Source: Polyangium mundeleinium (GTDB taxonomy: Bacteria; Myxococcota_A; Polyangia; Polyangiales; Polyangiaceae). Taken from it: a stretch of 64,000 nucleotides of DNA. Positions within the stretch are counted from its first letter, which is position 1. Every line of letters starts with the position of its first letter. A model generated the notes under the pieces. It made no database searches and was not told where the DNA came from. It saw nothing but the letters and a program-made list of their open reading frames with translations. A program made the position numbers and the translations under genes. Positions 20,621 to 29,524 of this stretch are shown one piece after another. Location of the stretch: the NCBI RefSeq assembly GCF_028369105.1, contig NZ_JAQNDO010000001.1:10696501-10760500 (forward strand), given 5' to 3'.

Positions 20621-21271
20621 ATGGCGACATCATACAAGACCAGGGCGACGACGACGAAGAAGACCCCCACCACGAAGAAGGCAGCTCCCGCGAAAAAGGC
20701 GGCGGCCGCTCCCGCGAAGAAAGCCGCTCCCGCAAAAAAAGCCGCCGCGCCGACGAAAAAGGCCGCGGCGGCCCCCACCCCGGCCAAGTCGGCCAAGTCG
20801 GCCCCGGCGGCGACGGGCGGCGGCGAGGCGGCCCCGACCTTCTCGCTCCTCTCGGACGCGGGAAAGACGGTGTCGCTCGCCGATTTCGCCGGGAAACGCG
20901 TGGTCCTTTATTTCTACCCCAAGGACGACACGCCCGGCTGCACGCGCGAAGCGTGCGCGTTCCAGGACAACCTCGCGACGCTGCAAGGCAAGGGCGCCGT
21001 GGTGCTCGGCGTGAGCCGCGACAGCGTGAACTCGCATATGAAGTTCAAGGCGAAATACAGCCTCGGCTTCCCGCTGCTCGCCGACACGGACGGCGCCGTG
21101 CACCGCGCCTACGGGGCGTGGGGGACGAAGACGAATTACGGCAGGACGTTCGAAGGCGCGCTCCGCACGACGGTGATCATCGACGAGCAGGGCCGGATCG
21201 CGAAGCGGTTCGCGAATGTGAAGGTCGACGGGCACGCCGACCAGGTGCTCGCAGCGCTCGCCGCGCTCTGA
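20621..21271 (+). CDS. bcp: Bcp/PrxQ thiol peroxidase with Lys/Ala/Pro-rich N-terminal tail
   Basis: 216 residues; ATG follows AGAGGAGG. Residues about 10-60 are repeats of KKAAPAKKA type, like eukaryotic histone H1 tails and bacterial Hc1-like proteins. From about 70 a complete atypical 2-Cys peroxiredoxin follows: VVLYFYPKDDTPGCTREACA with peroxidatic Cys and resolving Cys five residues later, LLADTDGAVHRAYGAWG and RTTVIIDEQG. It reduces hydroperoxides using thioredoxin. The tail is basic and should bind DNA or RNA; that is inferred from composition. Confidence 0.9.
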   Translation: MATSYKTRATTTKKTPTTKKAAPAKKAAAAPAKKAAPAKKAAAPTKKAAAAPTPAKSAKSAPAATGGGEAAPTFSLLSDAGKTVSLADFAGKRVVLYFYPKDDTPGCTREACAFQDNLATLQGKGAVVLGVSRDSVNSHMKFKAKYSLGFPLLADTDGAVHRAYGAWGTKTNYGRTFEGALRTTVIIDEQGRIAKRFANVKVDGHADQVLAALAAL

Positions 21272-21280
21272 GCGACCCCG

Positions 21281-22429
21281 TCAAGCCGGGAGAAACTCGT
21301 CGCAGAACAGCCGATAGTTGTCCGCATTCTTGATCGCGGTCGCGGGGCTCTTCGCGGCGAGGTATCGGCACAGGTTGTAGCCGTACATCGTGACTTCGTC
21401 GGCCTTCACGTCGATCGTCCCGGCGACGTGGTGGCTGAGCTCGTGGACGATGACGCCCGTGTATCCCATGACGTAGTCGTCCTTGAAGGCAGCGACCAAC
21501 GCTTTGCGTTTCGTGTCGATGTCGGCCTCGATCTTCTTGAACCCGGCCTCCATCACCTCGGTCTGCTTGGCCACGTCGGCGAGCTTCTGCGCTTGTTTCA
21601 GGACGTCGGCTTCCGCCTTGGCCTTCGCTTCGTTGAGCTCCATGACGTTGTTCACGGCCACGCTGTACGTGGCGAGGTCGTAGACGTTGGACCTGGGCCG
21701 CCGCCCCGCGTTCGCGCCGAAGAACTTGTCGCCGAGCGCGATCAACGCTTCTCGCTTGCCGCTGTATTGCTGGAAGGTTTGCTTCTCCGTGCTGCCGAAA
21801 TCGGGGGTCGCGAGGTATCGGATCACGACGGGCTTCGCGTGGGCGGCGAGGACGAGGTTCGAGATGTTCCCCTTCACGGTGTTGTATCGGGACGCTTCCA
21901 TGGGCCCGAACCACCGCTGATAGGCGGCGTTGCATTGCCCGGCGTCGAGGAGGAGCTTCGCTTTTCCGAGTACGAACTTCGCCGTCTCGAACGCGTCCAG
22001 GATGTTTGCCTTCGCGAAGCCCGCCTCCGCGATCTTCGTTTGCAGGGTCGCATCGAGGACGACGGCGCCCGGGAGGTGGGGCTGGCGGGCGAGCGCCGCG
22101 TTGAGCATCGTCTGGACCTTCGCGCCGAATGCGCCCTTCGGCGCCGCGAGCAGCTCCTGTCGGAGCAGGCCCACCTGGGCCTCGCCTTTGTTCTCGCACG
22201 TGGCCGAGACGAGGAGGAAGGCGCGCGCGAGCTTTCGATCCGCGGGCGGAGGGCCGTGGGTGTCGAGGGAAATGCGGGCTCCGATCGTCGCCCTGGCCGT
22301 ATCCCTGCTCGGCTGCTTCTGGAGCCAGTTGAGCACGCCGAAATACGCGCTCGGGTTCTGCCGCTGCACGCAGAAGTCTTCCAGCGTCTTCAGCGCTTCG
22401 TCGAACCTGTCGGTGGCGGCCTTGCTCAT
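21281..22429 (-). CDS. M35-type (aspzincin) metalloendopeptidase
   Basis: 382 residues from ATG with GGAGAG. The C-terminal third has VIVHELSHHVAGTID, an HExxH followed by GT, and MYGYNLCRYLAAKSPATAI then KNADNYRLFCDEF, closely resembling the deuterolysin/peptidyl-Lys metalloendopeptidase family, in which an Asp beyond the GT supplies the third zinc ligand. Here several Asp residues (ID, KADE) follow, with an insertion before YG. No signal peptide is evident, which is unusual for M35. The N-terminal two thirds is unassigned helical sequence with a charged segment (AKAKAEADVLKQAQKLAD). Confidence 0.8.
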   Translation of the reverse strand: MSKAATDRFDEALKTLEDFCVQRQNPSAYFGVLNWLQKQPSRDTARATIGARISLDTHGPPPADRKLARAFLLVSATCENKGEAQVGLLRQELLAAPKGAFGAKVQTMLNAALARQPHLPGAVVLDATLQTKIAEAGFAKANILDAFETAKFVLGKAKLLLDAGQCNAAYQRWFGPMEASRYNTVKGNISNLVLAAHAKPVVIRYLATPDFGSTEKQTFQQYSGKREALIALGDKFFGANAGRRPRSNVYDLATYSVAVNNVMELNEAKAKAEADVLKQAQKLADVAKQTEVMEAGFKKIEADIDTKRKALVAAFKDDYVMGYTGVIVHELSHHVAGTIDVKADEVTMYGYNLCRYLAAKSPATAIKNADNYRLFCDEFLPA

Positions 22430-22510
22430 CGGATGCTCTCTCCGTGGCCATCCTAACCGCGTTCGCGCGCGAGATCGAGCGCCCTGTACGCCACGAGCCT
22501 CCGGCTCGGC

Positions 22511-22559
22511 GACCTTCGTGGACCTGCGGTGCCCTCCCGGGAAGGAGCATCGCAGGTCC
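22511..22559. repeat. 49-bp dispersed hairpin repeat, copy 1
   Basis: A 49-bp sequence that recurs at 39127-39175 with four differences. Its ends pair (GGACCTGCG with CGCAGGTCC) and the inside contains CTCCCGGGAAGGAG. In the other copy the outer arms are GGACATG/CATGTCC, so one difference on each side is compensatory and the stem is kept. Located between two minus-strand genes. Confidence 0.7.
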
Positions 22560-22585
22560 ACGTCGGGAGGGGCGTGGATTCGTGT

Positions 22586-23092
22586 TCAGCCCTGGGTGGA
22601 GGGCTCGGCGGCGGGCGTGGCGGCGTTCTGCAGGTTCTTGCGGCGGGTCGCGGCGCTCTTCTCCGCGTATTGCGCGCGATACCGGAGCGTCGATTCGAAG
22701 GTCGCGAGCAGGCCGGGCTTGTCCTCGCCCTTCGCGGTATCGACGACGGCCTTGCCGACCCTGCTGATCAAGACTTCGAGTTTGTCTTCATAATAGGCCT
22801 CGCTCTCCCGGAGGACCTCGGCGAGCTTGTCGGCCTCGGGGCGCTGGGCGCGGATCGCTTCGAGGGTCTGCTTGATCTCGACGATCTCGGCGTACCAATC
22901 CGGATGGATGCGGGCCTCGTCGCCGTGCTTGGACATCGCCTTCGCGAGGTCCGCGAGCATGCCCGTGCAGCCCGGCTTCGAGCGCTTGAGCTTCGTCATC
23001 TCGCCGCGCTTGAGGTCGACGAGTTTGTGCTTGAAGGGCGACGCATCGACGACACCCTCGCCCGTGTACTTGCCAATCGAATTCTCCGACAT
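22586..23092 (-). CDS. Small helical protein of unknown function
   Basis: 168 residues; ATG preceded by AGGAGG. Soluble, highly charged and predicted helical (LADLAKAMSKHGDEARI, IVEIKQTLEAIRAQRPEAD). The segment EVLISRVGKAVVDTAKGE is encoded by a 32-bp stretch repeated exactly at 25983-26014. No signal peptide, no known domain. The C-terminus is Ala/Thr/Pro-rich. It precedes the M35 protease gene in the same direction, but a 49-bp hairpin lies between. Confidence 0.72.
   Translation of the reverse strand: MSENSIGKYTGEGVVDASPFKHKLVDLKRGEMTKLKRSKPGCTGMLADLAKAMSKHGDEARIHPDWYAEIVEIKQTLEAIRAQRPEADKLAEVLRESEAYYEDKLEVLISRVGKAVVDTAKGEDKPGLLATFESTLRYRAQYAEKSAATRRKNLQNAATPAAEPSTQG
22742..22773. repeat. 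32-bp exact repeat, copy 1 (inside coding sequence)
   Basis: The 32 bases encode (minus strand) part of ISRVGKAVV of the small helical protein and recur identically at 25983-26014, 3.2 kb away. Confidence 0.75.
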
Positions 23093-23254
23093 CAAATCCT
23101 CCTTGTGCAGGGGAATGGGCCCTGTGTGCGCGTTCGACAGCACGCGGGCATTCCTCCTTTGGCCGGAACACAACTTTTCAGGAGGCTGGGCCGTTGTCCC
23201 AAAGATCGATGCTGGGGTCGCTTCCGATGGCGACGACCGTAGGAAACAATACCT

Positions 23255-23710
23255 TCACCAGCTCTGAGCGCCCGCGACCTGCCGTGTCGTGACATTCACG
23301 CGGTTGAACATGTTGATGAGCCCGATGTAGAGGACGAGCTGGGCCAACGCTTGTTCGTCGAAGTGGCGTGCGGCCTCGTTCCAGACGTCGTCGGGGACGT
23401 CGGCGCGGTCGGCGAGGCGTGTTTCGGCTTCGGCAAGCGCGAGCGCCGCGCGCTCGGCTTCCGTGAAAGAGGGGGCATCCCGCCAGCCGGCGAGCACGAT
23501 CAGGCGCTCGTCCAACTCGCCCGCCTTCTTCTCCTGACGGGCATGCATGTCGAGGCACACGGCGCAGCCGTTGATCTGGCTGATGCGCGCGTGGACCAGG
23601 CCGAGCGTTCGCGGCGGGATCTTGCCGTTCTGCAGGCTCTTCACGAGCGTCATGATGGGCTGCATCGCCTCCGGGACGAGCGTCGCCGGGTTCTTCAGTC
23701 GTGCTTGCAT
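23255..23710 (-). CDS. AhpD/carboxymuconolactone decarboxylase-family protein
   Basis: 151 residues; ATG preceded by AAGGAGAG. The family core is clear: ARISQINGCAVCLDMHARQEKKAG with the CxxC...H redox motif of AhpD-like proteins, then LIVLAGWRDAPSFTEAERAALALAEA and a C-terminal LVLYIGLINMFNRVNVTT. Probably a small alkylhydroperoxidase. It stands back to back with a SigJ-type sigma factor, a pairing often seen in actinobacteria and myxobacteria, and is the obvious candidate target of that sigma factor. Confidence 0.88.
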   Translation of the reverse strand: MQARLKNPATLVPEAMQPIMTLVKSLQNGKIPPRTLGLVHARISQINGCAVCLDMHARQEKKAGELDERLIVLAGWRDAPSFTEAERAALALAEAETRLADRADVPDDVWNEAARHFDEQALAQLVLYIGLINMFNRVNVTTRQVAGAQSW

Positions 23711-23790
23711 GATAAATCTCTCCTTACTGGTCACATCCGGGCACGCTCGCCCGTCACGGATGTGACGAACCGCAGAAGGAGGACGTGACG
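23711..23790. promoter_or_regulatory. Divergent promoter region, AhpD-like / SigJ-type sigma
   Basis: 80 bases separate two divergent starts, each with a good ribosome site (AAGGAGAG left, AAGGAGG right). Both promoters must overlap here. The direct repeat CGGATGTGACG and GTCACATCCG around 23733-23765 forms an interrupted palindrome that could be an operator. Confidence 0.4.
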
Positions 23791-24651
23791 GTGACCGACG
23801 AAAAAAATCTCATCCGCCTTTTCGAGGAGAGCCGGCCGCATCTCTGCGCGGTGGCGTATCGCATGCTGGGATCACGCAGTGAGGCCGATGATGCGGTTCA
23901 GGAGACATGGCTTCGGCTGTCGCGAGCAGAGACGAGCGAGGTCGAAAACCTGCGCGGTTGGCTCACGACCGTCGTCGCGCGGGTGTGTCTCGACATGTTG
24001 CGTTCGCGGAAGGCCCGGGCGGAGGATAGCGACGTCGTGCCGGAGGCGGCGACCTCGAATGTGGAGGAGGAGGCCGTGCTGGCCGATTCGGTCAGCATCG
24101 CCTTGCTCGTGGTCCTCGAGACGCTCGAACCCGTGGAGCGGCTCGCGTTCGTGCTTCACGATCTCTTTGGCGTATCGTTCGAGGAGATCGCGCCGATCGT
24201 CGGACGTTCGGAGGTCGCCGCGAGACAGCTCGCGAGCCGGGCGCGGCGGCGCGTGCGTGGCGCGCCCGAACGCGATGAGGCCGAACTTGCGCGACAGCAC
24301 GACGTCGTCAAGGCGCTTCTTGGCGCGCTTCGAGCGGGCGACGTCGAGGCCGTCGTCGCCGTGCTCGCTCCGAACGTCGTCGTCCACGGGGGCAACGCGG
24401 GCGGCCGGGCGCGCGAGGTCCGAAACGTGCGAAACCTGGCCAGGTCGGCTATCGCATTCGCGAGGACGGCGCATGCATTCGACACCGCCGAACCCGCGCT
24501 CGTCGACGGCGCCGTCGGCGCGATCTACACGTCCGGCGGCCGGCTCTCACGCGCGCTCCGGTTTACGTTCGGCGAGGGGGTCATCACGCGCATCGACGTC
24601 ATCGACGACGAAGCCGCGCTGGAAACGCTCGAGATCACGACGCTCGGCTGA
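23791..24651 (+). CDS. SigJ-type ECF sigma factor with C-terminal SnoaL-like domain
   Basis: 286 residues. GTG at 23791 is chosen because GGAGG lies 8 bases upstream; the GTG at 23785 is too close to it. Region 2: YRMLGSRSEADDAVQETWLR and LRGWLTTVVARVCLDMLRSR. Region 4: LEPVERLAFVLHDLFG, FEEIAPIVGRSEVAARQLAS. The C-terminal ~110 residues (VVKALLGALRAGDVEAVVAV ... RFTFGEGVITRIDVI) form a SnoaL-like domain, the hallmark of ECF41/SigJ factors, which controls their own activity and replaces a separate anti-sigma. Confidence 0.92.
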   Translation: MTDEKNLIRLFEESRPHLCAVAYRMLGSRSEADDAVQETWLRLSRAETSEVENLRGWLTTVVARVCLDMLRSRKARAEDSDVVPEAATSNVEEEAVLADSVSIALLVVLETLEPVERLAFVLHDLFGVSFEEIAPIVGRSEVAARQLASRARRRVRGAPERDEAELARQHDVVKALLGALRAGDVEAVVAVLAPNVVVHGGNAGGRAREVRNVRNLARSAIAFARTAHAFDTAEPALVDGAVGAIYTSGGRLSRALRFTFGEGVITRIDVIDDEAALETLEITTLG

Positions 24652-24677
24652 CGCGGCTGTCGCGGACGTGGCGTCCA

Positions 24678-25910
24678 TCACGTGCAATCCCAGCTCCACG
24701 CGCTGATTCGACAAGGATCACACCAGAAGCCGTGGGCGACGCCGCCCGAGCCCCACGCGTGTTCGGTCGTCCCTTGGCGCGGCTCCTCGAGCGGCAAGCC
24801 GGAGTCGAGCGAGAGGAGATGGAGCATTCGGAGGCCACAGTCGATGCACTTCGGATAACTCGGCGATTGAACGAAGACGGGATATCCGCCGAGACGATAA
24901 AGGTTTTCGTCGGTGCCCTCGCCCCATGATTGGAAAAGGTACATGGCCGGCGAGCGAACGAGCCTCACCTGCGTCGGTCGAAATGCAGGATGGGACGCGA
25001 CCGTGTCACTCTCGGTTTCGATCGTGCCGTCCGGGTGGTGTCGATAGAAGCTCGCCGTGCGCTCGTCTTCCAGCGTCCAGAGCGACGCGGCGAGCACGAG
25101 GCGCGAGGCCGAGATTCCCAGTCCTTCCGGCACGGGATCGAGCGTCATGAAGTGCTCGAGGCGCACGCGCTCCCCCGAAGAGCTACGTCCTTCGATCGAG
25201 CCGCCGAACGTGAAGGTCGATGGCAAGACGTCACCTGGCGGAGTCTCCAGCATTTCCTTGGGCCGGCCTCCGAGATAGCCGAGAGGAAACGCCAAATGGT
25301 AGGTCGCGCGCGGCCACGCGCGATGGAGCGAGCCAGCACGCAGCTCATAGCCATATTCGCGAAGCATCCACTGCGCGACGATCATCTCCTTCTTCGCCGC
25401 TTCGTCGGCCCCATCAGGCACCGTCACGGCCTCGAGTGCCCTCCCAACGTACGGCTCTTCCGACGCATCGAGCATGGCGAGATGGCCGGCGGCATGCCAT
25501 CGATCGAAGTCCTTGCTCGACTCGAACATCCTGCGCAGCCCCTCGCGTGCGACGTCGGGACGATCCTGGAGCATCCTCATCGTCCGGGCGAATCCGACGT
25601 TCCAACCGAGCAGCTCGTGCGGGGCCTCCGCGAAGTACGCTGGCTCCGCTTTGACGAACGCGTCGACGAAGTTTCGCGCGCCCTCGGCATTGGGTCTCGC
25701 CTTCAAAATCGCTTCGATCGATGGGAGCCACCAATCACGTGGGAAGAGCTTCAGGACGTCTCTGTAGGGATATCCGAAGTCCGTCTTTTCGAGCGCCTTG
25801 GCCGCGATGTATGCGACGACCTCGTCCCGCGAGAACTGCGGGGTGACGAGCGCGGGGTTGTTGTACCGAATCTCGTCCAAGCGTTCGTCGAAATCCCTCG
25901 TCGTCGCCAT
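24678..25910 (-). CDS. Unknown protein with C-terminal DUF1963-like Cys pairs
   Basis: 410 residues; ATG after GAGGAG. The first half is helical, HEAT-like (RRMFESSKDFDRWHAAGHLA). The C-terminal ~100 residues contain LYRLGGYPVFVQSPSYPKCI with CxDC, then WGSGGVAHGFWCDPC with CxxC. This GG.P...Q....C..C....GG...F.C pattern is found in DUF1963-like proteins and probably binds zinc. No signal peptide. Role unknown; such proteins sometimes act in toxin-immunity contexts, but nothing nearby supports that. Confidence 0.72.
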   Translation of the reverse strand: MATTRDFDERLDEIRYNNPALVTPQFSRDEVVAYIAAKALEKTDFGYPYRDVLKLFPRDWWLPSIEAILKARPNAEGARNFVDAFVKAEPAYFAEAPHELLGWNVGFARTMRMLQDRPDVAREGLRRMFESSKDFDRWHAAGHLAMLDASEEPYVGRALEAVTVPDGADEAAKKEMIVAQWMLREYGYELRAGSLHRAWPRATYHLAFPLGYLGGRPKEMLETPPGDVLPSTFTFGGSIEGRSSSGERVRLEHFMTLDPVPEGLGISASRLVLAASLWTLEDERTASFYRHHPDGTIETESDTVASHPAFRPTQVRLVRSPAMYLFQSWGEGTDENLYRLGGYPVFVQSPSYPKCIDCGLRMLHLLSLDSGLPLEEPRQGTTEHAWGSGGVAHGFWCDPCRISAWSWDCT

Positions 25911-25982
25911 CGGTTCGCTCCTCGGCGTCGATCATCGCACGGGAACGATGGAACCGTCACGCGGTCGAGACGCGTCGCCGAG

Positions 25983-26014
25983 GACGACGGCCTTGCCGAC
26001 CCTGCTGATCAAGA
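25983..26014. repeat. 32-bp exact repeat, copy 2, with remnant of a gene
   Basis: Identical to 22742-22773. Read on the minus strand it gives VEILISRVGKAVV, like LEVLISRVGKAVV of the small helical protein, then diverges. It looks like the stub of a paralogue or a translocated fragment upstream of the truncated amidohydrolase. Confidence 0.65.
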
Positions 26015-26074
26015 TTTCTACGGTTGTCTCCTGCCTGCTTCTCCTGTGCGTGATAGGCTCGGCCCCCCGCGTCA

Positions 26075-26925
26075 TGAGGAGCGAGCTTCACGACCCCCTG
26101 CCGGCGCGCCCCTCGCCCGCGGAGCAAGGGCACGCGCGGATGGACAGCGCCACCCGCACGCTCACCCAGCCGGACCTCGCAGACACGCCGTCCGCCGCCC
26201 CCTCGGCCCCCGACCCCACGTTGCCCGAAGCCGCTCCGCCTTCGCTCGCCCCCATTCCGCGCGACGGGTACATCAAGCATTACGAAATCATCCGCGCGCT
26301 CGTCAAGCACCGCCTGCTCGGCACCGATCATCGCTGGCGCGTGGAGCATTGCGGAGGTTGTCGCGGCGATCAGTTCGCGCGCGCCGCGTCCCTCGGCGTG
26401 ATGATCTCGCTGCCGCCGTTCCAGTTCATTTACTGGGGCGACGTGCTCGACGGCACGATGTTCCCGTCCGAGATCGGCAGGCAATGGGTGCAGGCCGGGG
26501 GCGCGATGAAGACCGGCGCGCCGGTCTCCTTCCACAATGACGGATGCGTCAGCCCGCCCATTCCGCTGCTCAACGTCCAGTCCATGGTCACGCGCCGCAC
26601 GCCCTCGGGCACGCTGCATGGCCCCGAGCAGGCTGTGATCCTGCACGACGCGCTCTTGGCGCACACGATGCACGCGGCCCACCATCTGAAGCGCGACAAC
26701 GATCTCGGCTCCATCACCGTCGGCAAGCTCGCGGACTTCGTCGAGCTCTCCGCCGATCCCTATGCGGTCCCCATCGACCGTCTCGTGGACGAGGTCAAGG
26801 TGAACGGAACGTGGTCGAATGGCAAGAGGGTCGACCTCGCGGCCTTCATGGACCAGATCGCCAAATACCCCCCGATCGGGGCGAAGCAGCAGGCCCGCGT
26901 GGCGGCCTTGAAGCGCTGCTGCTGA
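26075..26925 (+). pseudogene. Amidohydrolase (YtcJ-like) missing its N-terminal half
   Basis: The frame shows only the C-terminal part of an amidohydrolase-3 protein: RWRVEHCGGCRGDQFARAAS, LGVMISLPPFQFIYWGD, GAPVSFHNDGCVSPPIPLL (position of the usual metal-site SD), then AHTMHAAHHLKRDNDLGSI and TVGKLADFVELSADPYAV, the family's closing GsLepGKLADfVvL signature. The N-terminal HxH metal site and about 300 residues are absent; instead a Pro/Ala-rich stretch and a hydrophobic segment (about 26015-26065) precede it. The start is uncertain. Probably a broken gene in which the remnant was captured downstream of another sequence. Confidence 0.7.
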
Positions 26926-27346
26926 TCCGCGCTCCGTAGAACGCATCCCATAAACCATCCAGCAGGTCCATCCGCTCCAACAGCCCACTTTGTTGGCACA
27001 ATCGAACGGACCGCCTGGTCGATGGCTTGCTGGATCGATTGGCCTGGCCGCGTTGGCCCGTGCTGCGTCCACGACAAATGAGCGCGGATTTTCCCTTCCT
27101 TCTCGCGCCATTTGCCATATTTTCCGCTCGCCGGCCAATCGGGGTGCTACCATCCACCTCCGATCGCGGACGATACGTCGTCCCCAGGGCCACCACCGCC
27201 TCGGGCGCACTCCGCATGGACGTGCGCCATTCATACTTGCCTGGTGATCCTGGCGTTCCCGGATGTGGATGATACCATCGTACAATGCTTTGAGGGGCGA
27301 AGGACAGGCTCCGTCGGATGGCCGTCCTCCCCGGGGAGAGGACCGC
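26926..27346. other. 421-bp non-coding stretch
   Basis: Between the amidohydrolase remnant and the secreted hydrolase gene. Composition is less GC-rich than the neighbours with no convincing coding frame. A minus-strand frame reads LLERMDLLDGLWDAFYG near 26940-27000, too short to assign. It should contain the promoter of the hydrolase gene. Confidence 0.35.
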
Positions 27347-28576
27347 ATGAATCAAGGTGTGCTTCGTCTCGCGCTTTCACTTGCGCTGATCGGGAGCGGC
27401 GCGCTCACCGCATCGACCGCCCGGGCAGCCGTACCTGGGGAATGCTTCGAGGGCCCGGTGCTTTCGGGCGCCCGTACGTTGTATTGTATCCCGGCCGAGG
27501 GGTGGAACGGCGAGGTCGTCGCGTATGCCCATGGGTACGTCCCGCCGATGGCACCCCTCGATTATTATGGTCTGGTGATGGCGGACGGCACCCCTCTGCC
27601 CGATCTCGTGCAATCGCTGGGGTATGCGTTCGCCACGACCAGCTACCGCCGCAACGGCCTCGCGGTCCTCGAGGGCGTGGAGGATATCCGGAACCTCATC
27701 GACGCGTTCCCGGCGGCGTTCGACCGCGCCTATGTGACCGGGCCGTCCGAAGGGGGACTCGTCACCGCGCTCCTGGCGGAAGACGAGCTCGGGACGCAGC
27801 GGTTCGACGGCGCCCTGTCACTTTGCGGGCCGATTGGGAGCTTCCGGCGGCAGCTCAACGACTGGGGCGACTTCCGGGTGCTCTTCGATGCTATCTTCCC
27901 GGGCGTCCTGCCCCCGAGCCCGATCTCGATCCCTCCGACGGTCATCGCGCAATGGGAGACCACATACGCACCGGGCATCGCCGCCCTGCTGCCCGCGCGG
28001 CCCCTCGCCACCGCTCAGCTCATCAGCACCTCCAAGGCCCCGATCGACATCGCCAATCCCGCGACGGCCGTGAATACGACGCTGGGCCTCCTGTGGTACA
28101 ACGTGTTCGCCACGAACGACGGCATCGCACAGCTCGGCGGCAACCCGTTCGACAACCAATCGCGCTTCTATCACGGATCCTTCAACGATCTTGCACTCAA
28201 CGCGAAGGTCAAGCGTTTCTCGGCCAGCCCGATCGCGCTCGCGAACGTCACGCACTACGAGACCTCCGGCGCCCCGACGATTCCCCTCGTCACCATGCAC
28301 ACCCTCGGGGACGAGATCATCCCTTCCTGGCACCAGAGCCTTTACCAGATCAAGCTGCTCTCGAACGGCGAGTTCGGCACGATCCAGATCCCCATCCCCC
28401 GGTACGGGCATTGCAACTTCACCACGGCCGAGGTGCTCGTGGCATTCAACTTGATGGTGTTGCAGGCCACGGGCGAGGCGCTCTCCCAGGTGCCTGCCGC
28501 GTACGACGTGGCCTCGGCGCGCTCGGAGATCGAGCGTGCGGCGGCGGAGTTCGCCGCGCGCGACGTCGAGCCATGA
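27347..28576 (+). CDS. Secreted alpha/beta-hydrolase
   Basis: 409 residues from the ATG after GGGGAGAGG. A Sec signal peptide ends at TASTARA-AVP (about residue 28). Alpha/beta-hydrolase features: VAYAHGYVPP (oxyanion), YVTGPSEGGLVTALLAE with Ser near 127 as nucleophile in GxSxG form, and late HTLGDEIIPSWHQSLY and PRYGHCNF for the acid and His. Probably an exported esterase or lipase. It ends just before the IS630 remnant and appears intact. Confidence 0.82.
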   Translation: MNQGVLRLALSLALIGSGALTASTARAAVPGECFEGPVLSGARTLYCIPAEGWNGEVVAYAHGYVPPMAPLDYYGLVMADGTPLPDLVQSLGYAFATTSYRRNGLAVLEGVEDIRNLIDAFPAAFDRAYVTGPSEGGLVTALLAEDELGTQRFDGALSLCGPIGSFRRQLNDWGDFRVLFDAIFPGVLPPSPISIPPTVIAQWETTYAPGIAALLPARPLATAQLISTSKAPIDIANPATAVNTTLGLLWYNVFATNDGIAQLGGNPFDNQSRFYHGSFNDLALNAKVKRFSASPIALANVTHYETSGAPTIPLVTMHTLGDEIIPSWHQSLYQIKLLSNGEFGTIQIPIPRYGHCNFTTAEVLVAFNLMVLQATGEALSQVPAAYDVASARSEIERAAAEFAARDVEP

Positions 28577-28625
28577 CGGACATCCGGCCTCGAGCAAGAT
28601 CCGCCGAGGCCAGATGGTTCATGGG

Positions 28626-29524
28626 ATGAGTTCTCGTGTCCTGGGACCGAAGTTCGTAAAAATTATCTGTTCATCGGTACAAAGCACCGACCTGACGACA
28701 TATGCAGGTGGGGGAAGACCGAAGAAGCCGCTGGTACGGACGGAAGAGGAGCGCGAGCTGCTGCTGGGGTACACGCGCCGAGGCAAGACCTCGCAACAGC
28801 TCGCGCTTCGTGCGCGCATCGTCCTTGCGTGCGCGGAGGGGAAGGACAACCAGGACGTCGCGCGGGAGCTCGGTCTGTGCGACGCGACGGTGTGCAAATG
28901 GCGGGCGCGCTTCGTCAGCAAGAGGCTCGACGGACTGCTCGACGAGCCTCGTCCAGGAGCGCCGCGCAAGATCAGCGACGCGAAGGTCCAGGAGATCGTC
29001 ACCCAAACCCTGGAGACCACGCCTCGAGGCTGCACGCATTGGAGCACGCGGCAGATGGCAAAGGTCGCGGGCATCAGCTATCGCAGCGTCGGCCGCATCT
29101 GGCGCGCCTTCGGTCTGAAGCCCCATCGAAGCGAGACCTTCACGTTCTCGAAGGATCCACACCTCGTCGAGAAGGTCCGCGACATCGTCGGCCTGTACAT
29201 GCATCCGCCGGACAATGCGGTCGTTCTCTGCGTCGTCGAATTCCGAAAGTTTCTGGAAGCGATCGACGACGCGGTGCCGAAGGAGCTCGAGCTCCACCTC
29301 ATCCTCGACAACTACGCGACGCACAAGACGCCGCTCATCCAGCGGTGGCTCGCGCGGCATCCGAGGTTCCACGTGCATTTCACGCCGACCCACGGAGCAT
29401 GGCTCAACCTTGTGGAGAGGTGGTTCGGGCTGCTCACCGAACCGGCGCTACGGCGTGGCGTTCATTGCAGCGTGCGCGAGCTGGAGAAGGCGATCAGCGT
29501 TCGGTTTTCGCGCTGGCTTGATGT
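28626..29524 (+). pseudogene. IS630-family transposase with internal deletion
   Basis: N-terminal HTH part is good: GRPKKPLVRTEEERELLLGY, CAEGKDNQDVARELGLCDAT and KISDAKVQEIVTQTLETTPR. After NAVVLCV the sequence jumps directly to EFRKFLEAIDDAVPKELELH. The stretch that normally starts CVDEK and carries the first catalytic Asp (roughly 70 residues) is missing. LILDNYATHKTPLIQRWLAR, HFTPTHGAWLNLVERWF with later catalytic residues is present. Homology ends near RFSRWLDV and no stop codon follows for almost 1 kb, so the 3' end is also lost. Not able to transpose by itself. Confidence 0.85.
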
